A stretch of 64,000 nt of DNA from Strix aluco (Eukaryota > Chordata > Aves > Strigiformes > Strigidae): NCBI RefSeq assembly GCF_031877795.1, contig NC_133932.1, positions 80,279,937-80,343,936 of the forward strand, read 5' to 3'. This document shows positions 36,801 through 45,100 of the stretch, in pieces (position 1 is the first letter of the stretch; every line of letters starts with the position of its first letter). The notes under the pieces were generated by a model that worked only from the letters and a program-made list of their open reading frames with translations, was not told the DNA's origin and searched no databases. Made by a program: the position numbers and the translations under genes.

Positions 36801-39800
36801 CAAGGCCAGGTTGGACGGGGCTTTGAGCAACCTGGTCTAGTGGAAGGTGTCCCTGCCCACGGCAGGGGGGATGGAACTAGATGATATCTAAAGGTCCCTT
36901 CCAATCTAAACCATTCCATGATTCTATGATAAGTATTTTTGCTATAATTCATTTAGAATACGTTGTGTCCCTGATGTATCAACACAGTGGGTGTTCCTGT
37001 ATGGACATGAGTTCAAATGAGTTTATGAACCAGGGCAGGCATTGCTACTTGGTTTCTGTAATCTTTACAGAACAACACAATTATTATCTTTGCTAATTAT
37101 ATATGAATGTGCATATGTTCATGTCCATATTTGTATGTTTAAATGTAGACGTATAGTGCAAGTTCTTTAAATTTTAGGTGGGATTTTCAAAGGTCCCCAA
37201 AGACATAATTTTTTATTAGCTTAAATACTAATAGCGTAAATATTTATAGCTGTTAATGGTCATTCTCAAAACCCACAACACCATAAAACCTTTATAAGGC
37301 ATCCCATTGTCGTATGTTTTATAAAGGTTATGTTTCACAGATGTTACTTCAGAAACATTTTAGAGAAAACTAATTTTGTGCTTACCTGAAGCTGTATTAC
37401 CTGAGTTCACCTGTATCAGATATGGATTATGGTATTTCTTTGGAGTCAGTCTTTGAGTTAATAAAACTGCTTAGCAGTTTTGATTGGTGCTGTGTATTTA
37501 CACTTGATCAGAACTGAATTCAGTTTGCAGTTGGCATTTTTCTCTGTATTTTGTATTTTAAAAATCCGTTGGGACTTAGTGGATGTTTGAGGAAGCTCTT
37601 CCCCCAGCATTCTCAATATATGTGACTCTGACTTTCCCATTACCACGCCCTCCAAATGCAGATAATTTAAAACAGCAAAATGTTGAATCCTGGTATGTTA
37701 ATAATACAGCACACTGAGCAGATCTGTCAGTTTCTGAAAAACAGTTTGCAATGTTAAAACTGAATTATGTTGCAAGATAGAGCATTACTGCAGTCTCTTC
37801 CCTTCTTTCAAGACACACGACACGTTCATATTTGTTGATTTTTCTCTAGTATGTACATACCTTACATTGTTCTCTAATAGCATGAGTCTTTCTTCTGTGC
37901 AATAGAAGCACCTTCTATATCTTACTGTAATATTGAGAGACTCCAGTGAAAGAAGGTTTTAGCTTTGTGAGAAACCATCTTTCACTTTCCACAGTTAAGC
38001 TGTTTTAATAATGGCTTGATTCCATTGAACTGCATCCGATTGACAAATAGGGAGATGCTGTAGCTCTCCTTTCCAAAGCTGAATGAAGATATTTAGTTCT
38101 CAGGCAGATGAGGTAAGAAAGAACATGAACTCACTGCCTTCAAGTTCCATTTGTTTGACCTGACTCTCACTTTGTGAACTTATTATGCAAATCCACCACT
38201 TAATTAAAAATATGCTTGTACATGCTGACAGTGATTCTTAAGAGGAATACATATTTTAACATTGAACACCATGTGTTTTTTTAACTTTCATTATTTAATT
38301 TTCTCTTCAAATAAATTAGTTTTAAGTTGAAAAGGCCTTTATTGCAATATTAAATTTTTCTGAATACAGAATGCTTATATGACAAACTAAACTGCCAATT
38401 TGCATGGTAACACATCATGTCTTTATAGTCTTAAAGGACTTTCCATCTCATTGGAATAGCTACTATCCCAGAAAAGATGATCCTTATTTAAGTTAGACAT
38501 GTAATACCTGAAAAGATAGGTTTCTGTCAGTTATAGAACTGACAGAACTTTAAACTGTTGCAGTTCCTGACTTGCTTAAAAAACACCCACTTTTAGCTTT
38601 GGAATTATAATAGTGAATTAATATCATTTAGGTAATTGAATTATGTGGATTTTAAAACTGTGGTGATAGATGTCATAAAGGCCTTGTGCCAGTGCATTTT
38701 TCTTTAGCGGTTTCACATTGTTGAGTTTATGGAAGATCTCAGCACAACTTGAATGGACAGAGAGAAAATGCATGGTTTTTCTTCTCCTTATTAGTTCACA
38801 GAAGTTGATGAAGATGATTGGGATATATCATCAGTAGAAGAAGACTTTTTATTGATGAAAGATGATAGAGGTCAGAAGGCACTGACAGTTCAGAAAAATG
38901 AGACAAATGCTGCATCTGTGGTCCATGCATGGGGTCTTCCAAAGACAAGTGTACCAAAGGAGGAAGGTAACGTATTCATTCTTATACATTATAAGCCCTA
39001 GGCAACTGACACACCTAGAGGAGAATTTAAGTATATTACACATTGTAATTCAATATATGGTATTTTGTAAGAAAACAACAAGTAAGAAAAACAAAGTGCT
39101 TGGTTTTAGGTCATATAAATATCATATATGATATTTGATACATACTTACACATAAACAACACACACACATAAATATACAGAGATGCCAAGAAACTTAAAT
39201 TGGAGATTTTAAAACATATAGTACAATCAGCCTTCAACCTCATCTTAAAAATTAATCATCCAGGATTTTTCTTTTTAATCCCTTCCCAAATTTAAGGGAG
39301 GAGGGGAACTTTCTTACTTTTTCTTGAGAATAATATTTCAATTTTGTTCAAGATTTCTAAGTGACTTACCAGGCTGAGGTAAGTGTTTGAACTACTGGTA
39401 AAGTAATAGCCCCAATCTTACATAGAACTTACGTAGTAGTTTCTAGCCTTAACATTTCAATATACTTAAAGGTTAAAGCTATGTCAGTTATATAAAGATA
39501 CTTGGGGTTGTTTTTAAAGAGAAAGTAATGTAGACACTGACTGCTTGTACTATGCATTGTGTTCTGTGCAGAAACAGCCTTCATATTATCAACACTTGTC
39601 ATTTCCTCAGCAGTTGAAATTCTGGACTTTCTGAAGTCCACAGGTGTTTGCTTACATAGCATGTGATTTTATCTCATAGATATATACAAAGTAAAAATAC
39701 CCCCAAAATATTACTAATAATTGTTAATATTTTTTTGTTATTTTAACAGGCCTTCATGAAGCTGATAACACAAGCACGTTAAAAAGCAGCTTAGTCACTG

Positions 39801-39832
39801 TAACAGATTGGAGTGATTCTTCAGACATATAA
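3892..39832 (+). CDS. DZIP1: DZIP1, cilium/Hedgehog zinc-finger coiled-coil protein (19 coding exons)
   Basis: DAZ-interacting zinc finger protein 1 (zebrafish iguana) is a basal-body and centriolar-satellite protein needed for ciliogenesis and Hedgehog/GLI control. Coding exons: 3892-3894, 3969-4472, 7989-8073, 9595-9719, 12738-12899, 13697-13834, 14337-14399, 15636-15776, 18209-18257, 19568-19624, 26759-26818, 29880-30025, 30349-30541, 30901-31030, 31228-31278, 33285-33487, 33838-33968, 38795-38966, 39750-39832. All junctions are GT-AG and the phases close to 2496 nt, or 831 residues plus TAA (human is about 867). Domains: Dzip1-like N-terminal region (about 30-165), C2H2 finger 170-191 (C170, C173, H186, H191), Lys/Glu-rich coiled coil (about 198-410), [11 protein letters not shown] acidic motif (about 452-462), Ser-rich linker, and a conserved acidic EDDWDISS tail ending WSDSSDI. 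It resembles DZIP1 rather than the paralogue DZIP1L throughout. Confidence 0.96.
3969..4472 (+). CDS. DZIP1: DZIP1 coding exon 2, N-terminal domain
   Basis: 168 codons (residues 2-169) after a 74-nt GC-rich intron with acceptor CTCTCTCCCGCAG. It holds the DZIP1 hallmarks [54 protein letters not shown] and [19 protein letters not shown]. The donor is CAG/GTGAGA. Confidence 0.96.
4473..7988 (+). other. DZIP1: DZIP1 intron 2
   Basis: After the end of the CpG-rich region this 3.5-kb intron is AT-rich with short A and T homopolymers (for example near 5324-5343 and 7308-7320). I see no transposon, exon-like segment or RNA gene in it. Confidence 0.6.
7989..8073 (+). CDS. DZIP1: DZIP1 coding exon 3, C2H2 zinc finger
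   Basis: 85 nt starting exactly with the first zinc-ligand Cys codon. The finger reads C-x2-C-x12-H-x4-H ([20 protein letters not shown] then RH). It ends in phase 1 at donor G/GTATGT. Confidence 0.97.
8074..9594 (+). other. DZIP1: DZIP1 intron 3
   Basis: 1.5 kb of unique AT-rich sequence. A 14-bp word GAGGATAATGTTAG occurs twice near 9402 and 9427. Nothing else is recognised. Confidence 0.6.
9595..9719 (+). CDS. DZIP1: DZIP1 coding exon 4, coiled coil
   Basis: 125 nt (residues 198-239) with the conserved heptad block [20 protein letters not shown] and ending IRFSK. Acceptor TCAAACAG, donor AAG/GTAATA. Confidence 0.96.
11700..12510 (+). mobile_element. Ancient CR1 LINE fragment in DZIP1 intron 4
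   Basis: Degraded CR1-type sequence runs through the intron. Recognisable words include AGTACTGTGTGTAGGTCTAG, AAAAAGGATATGATAGAG, GATGGGCTACAAGGATGATC and, near the end, CTGAACTAGGTGGATCTTTG. This order matches the 3' part of older amniote CR1 subfamilies (X/Y-like) rather than the younger copies elsewhere in the window. It has no coding capacity. The remainder of intron 4 (9720-12737) is unremarkable. Confidence 0.6.
12738..12899 (+). CDS. DZIP1: DZIP1 coding exon 5, coiled coil
   Basis: 54 codons (residues 240-293) with the conserved [20 protein letters not shown] and [14 protein letters not shown] blocks. Acceptor AATTTCAG, donor AAT/GTAAGT, both phase 0. Confidence 0.97.
13226..13337. 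repeat. 56-bp tandem duplication in DZIP1 intron 5
   Basis: Two head-to-tail 56-bp units (13226-13281 and 13282-13337) differ at only two visible positions (TTCTTC/TTCTTG and GGCAT/GACAT). The near identity indicates a recent local duplication. Confidence 0.95.
13697..13834 (+). CDS. DZIP1: DZIP1 coding exon 6
   Basis: 46 codons (residues 294-339) with [20 protein letters not shown] and [12 protein letters not shown], closely matching the DZIP1 family. Acceptor after CCTTTTAG, donor CAG/GTACAT. Confidence 0.96.
14337..14399 (+). CDS. DZIP1: DZIP1 coding exon 7
   Basis: 21 codons (residues 340-360), [20 protein letters not shown] then L. Acceptor TATGCAG, donor CTG/GTAAGT. Confidence 0.95.
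15636..15776 (+). CDS. DZIP1: DZIP1 coding exon 8, end of coiled coil
   Basis: 47 codons (residues 361-407) with [20 protein letters not shown] then ITQKKQ, a strongly conserved DZIP1 segment. Acceptor TTTCTAG, donor CAG/GTCTGT. The flanking introns 6 (13835-14336) and 7 (14400-15635) show nothing recognisable. Confidence 0.96.
16190..16998 (+). mobile_element. CR1 LINE 3' fragment in DZIP1 intron 8
   Basis: The 5'-truncated copy encodes broken CR1 RT C-terminal blocks ([74 protein letters not shown]). It ends with TGATCCTCGTGGTCCCTTCC and ATGATTCTATGAA. Frameshifts and stops break the frame. The rest of intron 8 (15777-18208) is unique sequence. Confidence 0.9.
18209..18257 (+). CDS. DZIP1: DZIP1 coding exon 9
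   Basis: 49 nt (residues 408-423 plus one base), [16 protein letters not shown]. Acceptor CTCTTTTAG, donor G/GTAAGT. Confidence 0.9.
19568..19624 (+). CDS. DZIP1: DZIP1 coding exon 10
   Basis: 57 nt in phase 1 on both sides (residues 424-442). It encodes [19 protein letters not shown], aligning with the human LETKSSLPMVH region. Acceptor ATTTTAG, donor G/GTAAGT. Confidence 0.93.
22100..22370 (+). mobile_element. Possible ancient CR1/L3-type LINE remnant
   Basis: The end GACTAGGCTTCTAACTTAGA followed by GGCCTCAGGTAAG resembles the TAGGCGCCTAA-type 3' sequence of old amniote CR1/L3 elements. It is highly diverged and called only from these words. Confidence 0.35.
23230..24250. repeat. Degenerate minisatellite-like stretch with a telomere-like core
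   Basis: Words of the type TAGGTTTGGGACTGAGGCTG and TTAGGTTTGGAGCTGTGG recur with heavy divergence. At 23566-23592 there is TTGGGTTAGGGTTAGG followed by diverged hexamers, a very short telomere-like run. No clean period can be read by eye. Confidence 0.4.
26195..26217. repeat. AT dinucleotide microsatellite
   Basis: About ten uninterrupted AT units in DZIP1 intron 10. Confidence 0.9.
26759..26818 (+). CDS. DZIP1: DZIP1 coding exon 11, acidic motif
   Basis: 60 nt completing [20 protein letters not shown], one of the most recognisable DZIP1 segments. The acceptor TTATTAG is followed by AG, so AG dinucleotides lie two bases apart; only the first keeps the frame. Donor G/GTAATG. Confidence 0.96.
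26819..29879 (+). other. DZIP1: DZIP1 intron 11
   Basis: 3.1 kb of unique AT-rich sequence. A perfect inverted repeat GAAGGCTCC-TT-GGAGCCTTC lies at 28216-28235. No exon or clear transposon is recognised. Confidence 0.6.
29880..30025 (+). CDS. DZIP1: DZIP1 coding exon 12
   Basis: 146 nt (residues 463-511) with [20 protein letters not shown] and [11 protein letters not shown], matching the helical C-terminal half of DZIP1. Acceptor TTATTTCAG, donor GCA/GTAAGA. Confidence 0.95.
30349..30541 (+). CDS. DZIP1: DZIP1 coding exon 13
   Basis: 193 nt (residues 512-575) with [20 protein letters not shown] and [16 protein letters not shown]. The donor G/GTTAAA is weak (T at +3, no G at +5) but is the only one that preserves phase with exon 14. 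Confidence 0.92.
30901..31030 (+). CDS. DZIP1: DZIP1 coding exon 14
   Basis: 130 nt (residues 576-618), Ser/Thr-rich and weakly conserved ([20 protein letters not shown]). Acceptor TCTCTTGCAG, donor AA/GTAAGA, phase 1 to 2. Confidence 0.88.
31228..31278 (+). CDS. DZIP1: DZIP1 coding exon 15
   Basis: 51 nt (residues 619-635), [17 protein letters not shown], corresponding to the human PRKSSTIT segment. Acceptor ATTTTTAG, donor AC/GTATGT, phase 2 on both sides. Confidence 0.9.
31718..32880 (+). mobile_element. Relatively intact CR1 LINE copy in DZIP1 intron 15
   Basis: A 253-residue open frame (31723-32484) covers the CR1 reverse-transcriptase core: [31 protein letters not shown], the FADD catalytic box ([10 protein letters not shown]), [13 protein letters not shown] and the C-terminal [19 protein letters not shown] block. 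A stop at 32482-32484 is followed by the final LDIRKYFF region. The 3' end is ACAATTCTGTGATTCTGT. It is 5'-truncated inside RT, so it cannot move itself. It is the best-preserved CR1 here. About 31630-31690 may be a scrap of an older reverse CR1. Confidence 0.95.
33285..33487 (+). CDS. DZIP1: DZIP1 coding exon 16
   Basis: 203 nt (residues 636-703) opening with [19 protein letters not shown], then a Ser/Lys linker and [18 protein letters not shown]. It matches the acidic TPPFSSEEE segment of DZIP1. Acceptor TTGCTTAG, donor G/GTATTT. Confidence 0.95.
33838..33968 (+). CDS. DZIP1: DZIP1 coding exon 17
   Basis: 131 nt (residues 704-747) with [31 protein letters not shown] and KKEEVKELK, conserved DZIP1 C-terminal sequence. 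Acceptor AACTTTAG, donor AAG/GTATCA. Confidence 0.95.
33969..38794 (+). other. DZIP1: DZIP1 intron 17
   Basis: 4.8 kb containing a cryptic exon-like segment (34659-34704) and a long CR1 copy (35210-36932). The rest is unique AT-rich DNA with nothing recognised. Confidence 0.7.
35210..36932 (+). mobile_element. Long but frameshifted CR1 LINE copy
   Basis: The copy begins upstream of the RT core (GGTCAGGTTTGAGACCACC, CCATGGGACCTGATGAGATG) and runs to TTCCATGATTCTATGATA. Several frames carry CR1 RT pieces: [20 protein letters not shown], then a separate frame with [13 protein letters not shown] and [20 protein letters not shown]. Shifts between frames and stops such as at 35877-35888 show it is dead. 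At about 1.7 kb it is the longest CR1 in the window. Confidence 0.93.
38795..38966 (+). CDS. DZIP1: DZIP1 coding exon 18
   Basis: 172 nt (residues 748-804) starting [20 protein letters not shown]; the EDDWDISS motif is a DZIP1 C-terminal signature. It joins exon 17 in phase 0. Acceptor CTTATTAG, donor G/GTAACG. Confidence 0.95.
39750..39832 (+). CDS. DZIP1: DZIP1 last coding exon 19
   Basis: 83 nt ending in TAA (39830-39832), encoding [20 protein letters not shown] then WSDSSDI. Acceptor TTTTAACAG. Confidence 0.93.
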
Positions 39833-40620
39833 TTGTTGTGTTCCTGACAGGAGGCACTGCTTTTGGGTTCTGTTGGGGTTGAAAATGTAGTCGAAAACAT
39901 CAGGTGTTTCCTATTCATTCCTCATATTGGTCATGTAATAACAAGGAATACTGTTTACAGAGCTCTTGTGTCTTTCAGTCCTGAATTTGAAACAAGAATA
40001 TTCATATACGCATTACTGGCCATGTCTATTTGGAAACTGAGGGTTAATTCTTCTTTCTCATGAATTCAATGGTGAAAGTCTCTTCGATTTCACTGAGGTG
40101 AAGATTTTGCCTCTAATGTTTACATTAAAGATTGAAACTGGTCTTGCAAGAAAGAACAGAATTTGTGGCAGAGTATTAATTTATGAAATTTTTAACTGCA
40201 CATTTTCTTGTATTTTATCATAAACTTTATATAAAATTGTGAACATTTTAAAGAAAATATTTCCATGTATTAAAATGTTACGTTTCTACCATGGTTTACA
40301 ATAAACACCAAATGAAAAGAAAAAAGGCCTCAACTATAAAACTAGTTATTATTAAATGCCTCTTATTTTGTGAAGCTATTCTTTTTTTTGTTTTGTATTA
40401 GAGTTGAGTCTTAGTTAACATAAAAGCATAAAAACTGGAAAAAAAACTAAAACATCAAGCTAAAGTGAGCAAAGTACTTACCTGCTATTGCAGAAATACT
40501 TTGATAATGTTTTTGTCCATATTGGCTGCCTTCTTAAAAAAACACAATAGTGTTTTGACTTAAATGAAATAAAAATAAAATAAAAAGAACTTTGAATGGC
40601 TTCTGATGTATTTTAGAAGG
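39833..40620 (+). terminator. DZIP1: DZIP1 3' UTR and poly(A) signals
   Basis: AT-rich 3' UTR with canonical AATAAA hexamers at 40300-40305 and 40568-40573. Either could end the transcript, giving a 3' UTR of roughly 0.5 or 0.75 kb. The actual cleavage sites are not visible. Confidence 0.6.
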
Positions 40621-41754
40621 TATCAGTTATAAAACCTTTCCTATCATACTGTACAGTATTAAATAGAACTATTCATTTTTTATATTTACACCTTTGTCCC
40701 AAAATAACTAATGTATTGAAACTCCAAGGGTTCATCAGTTCAAGCCTCAAGACAGACCTCAGTTTGCGTCTTATTTTAGGGTCTCAGTCTAGAAGGCATT
40801 TTGTGGTTATTTATAAGCTCTGATCTCATTTACTGACTTGTCATACAAATATTCCCTCAAAAGCCATCACATTTCTATGAACAGGTTAAAAAAAAGTACT
40901 AGCTGAATTTTGGAAGTGTTGTAACTAATTCAGGATTATCTAAAATAGTGCTGTTAAATATTGCCTGCTTTTATTTGCTCAGCCCTTAGGAACGTCACTG
41001 GCAGAGCAGGCCGGCTGGCATTGCCTGGTGTTTTTCCTTCCCTTTCGTAAACCCGTGGCTCGGAGCCGAAGGTGCCCCAGCGCCCTGCCCAGCGGGAGGG
41101 AGTGAAACCAAGGCCCTGGAAGGGTCTTGTGAGGAGCAGGGGTGAGTGCTGAGGCAGGGTGGGAGCCCAGTGGCACAAAGCAAACGCAGAATGCAGGAAC
41201 TGTCTCCGAGTCTTGTCTTGCCCACCACAAAACTCCCCAGGGCCTGCAGCCTCGCTCAACCTTTGCTCTCCCTGCCACACACATGAAATCTGAGTCACGC
41301 ATGCGTTCTTCTCGTGTGTGCATCCTTCTTAGACCATGCAAGACCCTCTCTGGTGACTTGTTTTTGTAACAACTGGCCCTGATTCTTCTTAGTAGCTGCT
41401 CCTGCCTCCCCCTGTCCCATACTTCTTTTCACTTCACCCAGTCTCTTCTTATTCCTATGGCACCAAACCAGCCAAGTTGCACACTCTTCCACCCTGGCAA
41501 TGTGATAAGGAGATAAGAGCCCGCCACTTCCCACTGACTGTCATCCGGTGCTGCAGTTGCCACGTGCTCTGCAATTCCAACGTCACTGCTAATCAGTGGT
41601 GAGCTATTTTACATACTAACCTGCCCAGAGTATGGCTGTTTTGTCCAGCACTGAGCCCATTTCAGACACGGTTGCAATGATGCACTGCAGGCCATATGAT
41701 GTGTGCGAAGCCATTCCCATAAGCAACTAAAATACCAAATTGGTAAATACCTCA
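40621..41754. other. Gap between convergent 3' ends of DZIP1 and CLDN10
   Basis: About 1.1 kb separates the last DZIP1 poly(A) signal from the CLDN10 one. A segment at about 40980-41560 is more GC-rich and open in several short frames, but none has a recognisable product. No repeat is recognised. Confidence 0.6.
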
Positions 41755-41990
41755 TTTATTTTTTTCAAGAAAGCAACATCAGCTCATGATTTTCAGGTAT
41801 AAACTTTACAATAGCAACATCAAACTTAAAATATTATATAATAAAATTTACAGCGGTATGTAAAAAGCTGCAAGTTAGTGTTTTAAAAAGTCATTGTCGT
41901 AGTGGTAAGTACATTGGGGGTGGGGGGAATCACTCTGAATGAAACATACAAACTCATTTTTAAAATGCTTTAAATCCTCCAACAGTACAA
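41755..41990 (-). terminator. CLDN10: CLDN10 3' UTR and poly(A) signal
   Basis: On the minus strand a canonical AATAAA (TTTATT on +, 41755-41760) lies about 230 nt after the stop codon, implying a short 3' UTR. A longer form cannot be excluded. Confidence 0.6.
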
Positions 41991-42105
41991 TTAAACATAA
42001 GCATTCTTGTCAAAGTGCTTTGGTGGGGTTTTGTCTGGGACACTGTTGTGGACCTTTGTACGAGAAGACATCACAGATGTGGCTCCATTATATGCATACC
42101 CCCTC
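41991..42105 (-). CDS. CLDN10: CLDN10 coding exon 5 (last)
   Basis: 115 nt encoding the cytosolic tail GYAYNGATSVMSSRTKVHNS to FDKNAYV and TAA (41991-41993). The acceptor is CAGGAG, so splicing may start at 42105 (SPRRGY) or 42102 (SPRGY). Confidence 0.95.
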
Positions 42106-45100
42106 CTGAAAAGAAAAGAGAATCAACCATCTACAGCTCATCCCACAGACAGGTAACATCTCTGCATCCAAGCATTTTACTCATATAAGACTAGAAGAAA
42201 TGTATAGGAATGTACCTATAAATTTCAGGGGAGGGGGTAGGGGGGATGCCTCCCCTCCCTGTGTGGTCTCATTCTGGTTTGACATTCCCCCTCCAGCATC
42301 TCTCTTCTTTGCAATTCGCTTTTCTATAAAAGCATATCCCTCATTCACAGCTAAGCTAAATTAGGGCCCACTCATGAAATAGGTTGTGACAGATCCTAGG
42401 TGAACAGTTACTCCCTCCAGCTGTGCTTCTTTGTTATCACCCCTCCTCTGCTGCTGGAGGTCCTGCTGCCACCACCGCTGTCCTTCGTTGCTCTCACTTT
42501 TGATCTGATGATTTGGGATTAAATAAACTTGTCTATTCACACTGTAAAATAACCTGACCGCTTTTCCTACATCAGTGAATGCATTTTTTTCCAGCTGTAG
42601 TAAACTTACGAAGTATATATAACACAAGTATTTTCTCTGAGGCAATAGCTTTTCTTAATTACATTAATGATGGACAAAGCATTATCCTTAAACCCCATTA
42701 CTTTCTTTCATCCACAGAATCTTTGTCTGAACCTCACTACAAAGTGTTTTGGACAAGTAATCAAACCGCATACGTATAGTGGATACAAATGTGCTAGTAT
42801 TGATTTCTTTCAATAAGTACAATTTGTGTTTTACCTTGGAGAATTACTGTTTTCAGCTATTGAGAAGCAGAATATACTGCCACCAATTATGCAGAGTGAA
42901 GCTCCAGCCCATCCAATGAACAAAGCTGCTCCTAATTCATACCTACAGGAAGTTAATAAATGGGTTTAGTAAAAGAGAGCATGGATTTAACAATTTTTTT
43001 CAGAATAAAAGAACTAAATTTTACTTTTTTCCTGAATAACTTTCCATTGACATACACATCATTCATCGCAAAGTCAGCAGCTCTGCCATTCACCCTTGTT
43101 CTTTTCATTATTTCCCTCTTACTCAGGAGGCAAACTCTGTCCCTGCAGTACAGTGGGGCAATGCTTACCTCCCTGCACAGCCAGCGGGGTGCCACATCCC
43201 CTCCTGCATTGCTTGGCTGCGGGCTTACGTGATTCTGGGGCCTGTTTACAGCGCAGTGCACAGCTTCTGTCCCCTTGGACCATTGCAGGTTTGTTCCTGT
43301 TGGCTCCCAAACTGGACTGGGGCTTTTGCTGAGCCGGCAACTAGAGCTGCTGCCTAGAACTCTGCTTAACTCTCCCCTCTGGCGCTCAGGATCTCTCTCC
43401 CTCCCTATCCACACTCCAGCCTGCTTAAAACATGAGGTTTCTGTACATACATATGTGTATGCAATATATATACACACACACACGTGCAATATATGCATAT
43501 ACAGATGTATCTGATATATGCATATACAGATATGTACGAGCATGCATGTGCAGATGCACACATGTGTACACAGGCACATGTGCATGTGCCAGCAACTTTT
43601 TGCTCCTCTAGTCCTTGTGGCTGGATCCAGGCTGGAAGACACCACTCCCCTCCAAGGCCTTGGGCACAGCTCCAGGTCACCAGCAATGGTCCTCTCCGCC
43701 GGCCGGGGCAGCCACAAATTGCAGTCAGAAACTCCTCAGTTTGACTCCAAGAGGAGATGGTGGTGCTTTAGGAGCATTATCACACAAGGATAAAGTTTCT
43801 AAAGCAACAGTAGCGAATGAAGGAAAGGAAGGGCATGGGGAAGCGATTCTTTTCCTCCCCCTGCTCAAGCTCAGTGCCCATAACCTGCTCTCTGGAGCTT
43901 CAAGACGAGCAGCAAGCCATGGCTGCCACTTGTCTGCTCCATTCCCCAGCTTTTTGCCTGAGGTACTGCTCTTTAAAACGCTTTCGGGATGACCTGTGTT
44001 AGACTGCAGGCCCAACAGTCTCCAAAGTCTCATATCCCTCACTATTAGGACAGACTGTGTGTCTCTTTCTCCTTCTTCTCTGCTCCAGTTCCTCCTTGAG
44101 GAAACATTTATCTCCTCCTGGCTCCTAGGATCCTGCGGTCAAAACAGAGGCCCCTGTTCCCCATCCAGCCGCAGTTACCGGTCAGGTGGCTGAGCTGTTC
44201 AAGCCTTTGTTAGTAAGTTTGTTTATTTACTGTAAGCTCTGGTGAGGCAGCCAAATGAAGGCCTCTGCTTGACAGCCTGCCTGTACAACTGAAAGACTGT
44301 GCAGATGCTAGTCTGAACATTTCCATGTGAACAGATCCTAATTTCATATTATCTGAAATATATGACTGAAAACACCTGTAAGCTGTTCTACAAAACTTGT
44401 ATCTTTACAAAGATGACACTGTGGAAACACTCGAAAATTGCCTGTGAGCCCAGACCCCCAGAAAATGATATAGTGACTTCTATAATAGGTCACAAGAGGG
44501 TGAACACTGGCTGGAGAACAAAAAAAAAAAATCACTTTTCCATGTTTTCTTGAGATTCTAACCAGAGGTAAAGAACAGACTTTGGGGGAAAAAAAAAAAA
44601 GTCACATAGAGAAAAAGCCACACTTAGGATATCAGTGCTAGATGCTATGGATGCCCAGGTTCAAGTAATTTCTGACTCAGGGACTTACTGCCAAAAAAAG
44701 AAGGCGATATTGGAGCTCAGAGGTAGGGCACTTCGTGAGGGCTTGCACCTGACTCTTCATGGCCCTGCTAGTGCTCTAACTTCTAGGCTTCTTTTTTCAT
44801 TTGCCAATCACATCACCTAAGCAGAGTTTTTACATATGACCCATTGCTAAAAAAGGATCAGATTCCCCCAAACATTCTCCATACCCAGTGTGGGACTTAG
44901 GCACCCAAACCCCAAATTAAACTGCTGGAAACCATAACTCAGCTGCCTTTCACCCTGGAAAACTCTGCACCCAGCCCCATTTGACTTCAAAATCTGCCAA
45001 ACCTGTAAAGCTTTCATTCTAACTGCTCACATTTCCAACCATGTGCTACAGTTTTCAGAAGATGAGCAGAGTTCTGCCTGTTCAAGGATTGGGGGTTCTC

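Noticed and set aside
36277..36840. 187-codon + strand open frame
   Set aside because: CR1 reverse-transcriptase C-terminal remnant, part of the copy at 35210-36932.
42361..42645. 94-codon minus-strand open frame in CLDN10 intron 4
   Set aside because: Exons 4 and 5 join in frame without it and it matches no claudin sequence.
44362..44553. + strand open frame with a plausible-looking peptide
   Set aside because: No consistent splice partners were found; it lies next to diverged repeat remnants and runs into a poly-A stretch.
44635..44820. + strand open frame with acceptor-like and donor-like ends
   Set aside because: The sequence resembles an ancient LINE 3' region (CCCAGGTTCAAGT-type words), so the exon-like look is explained by a repeat.
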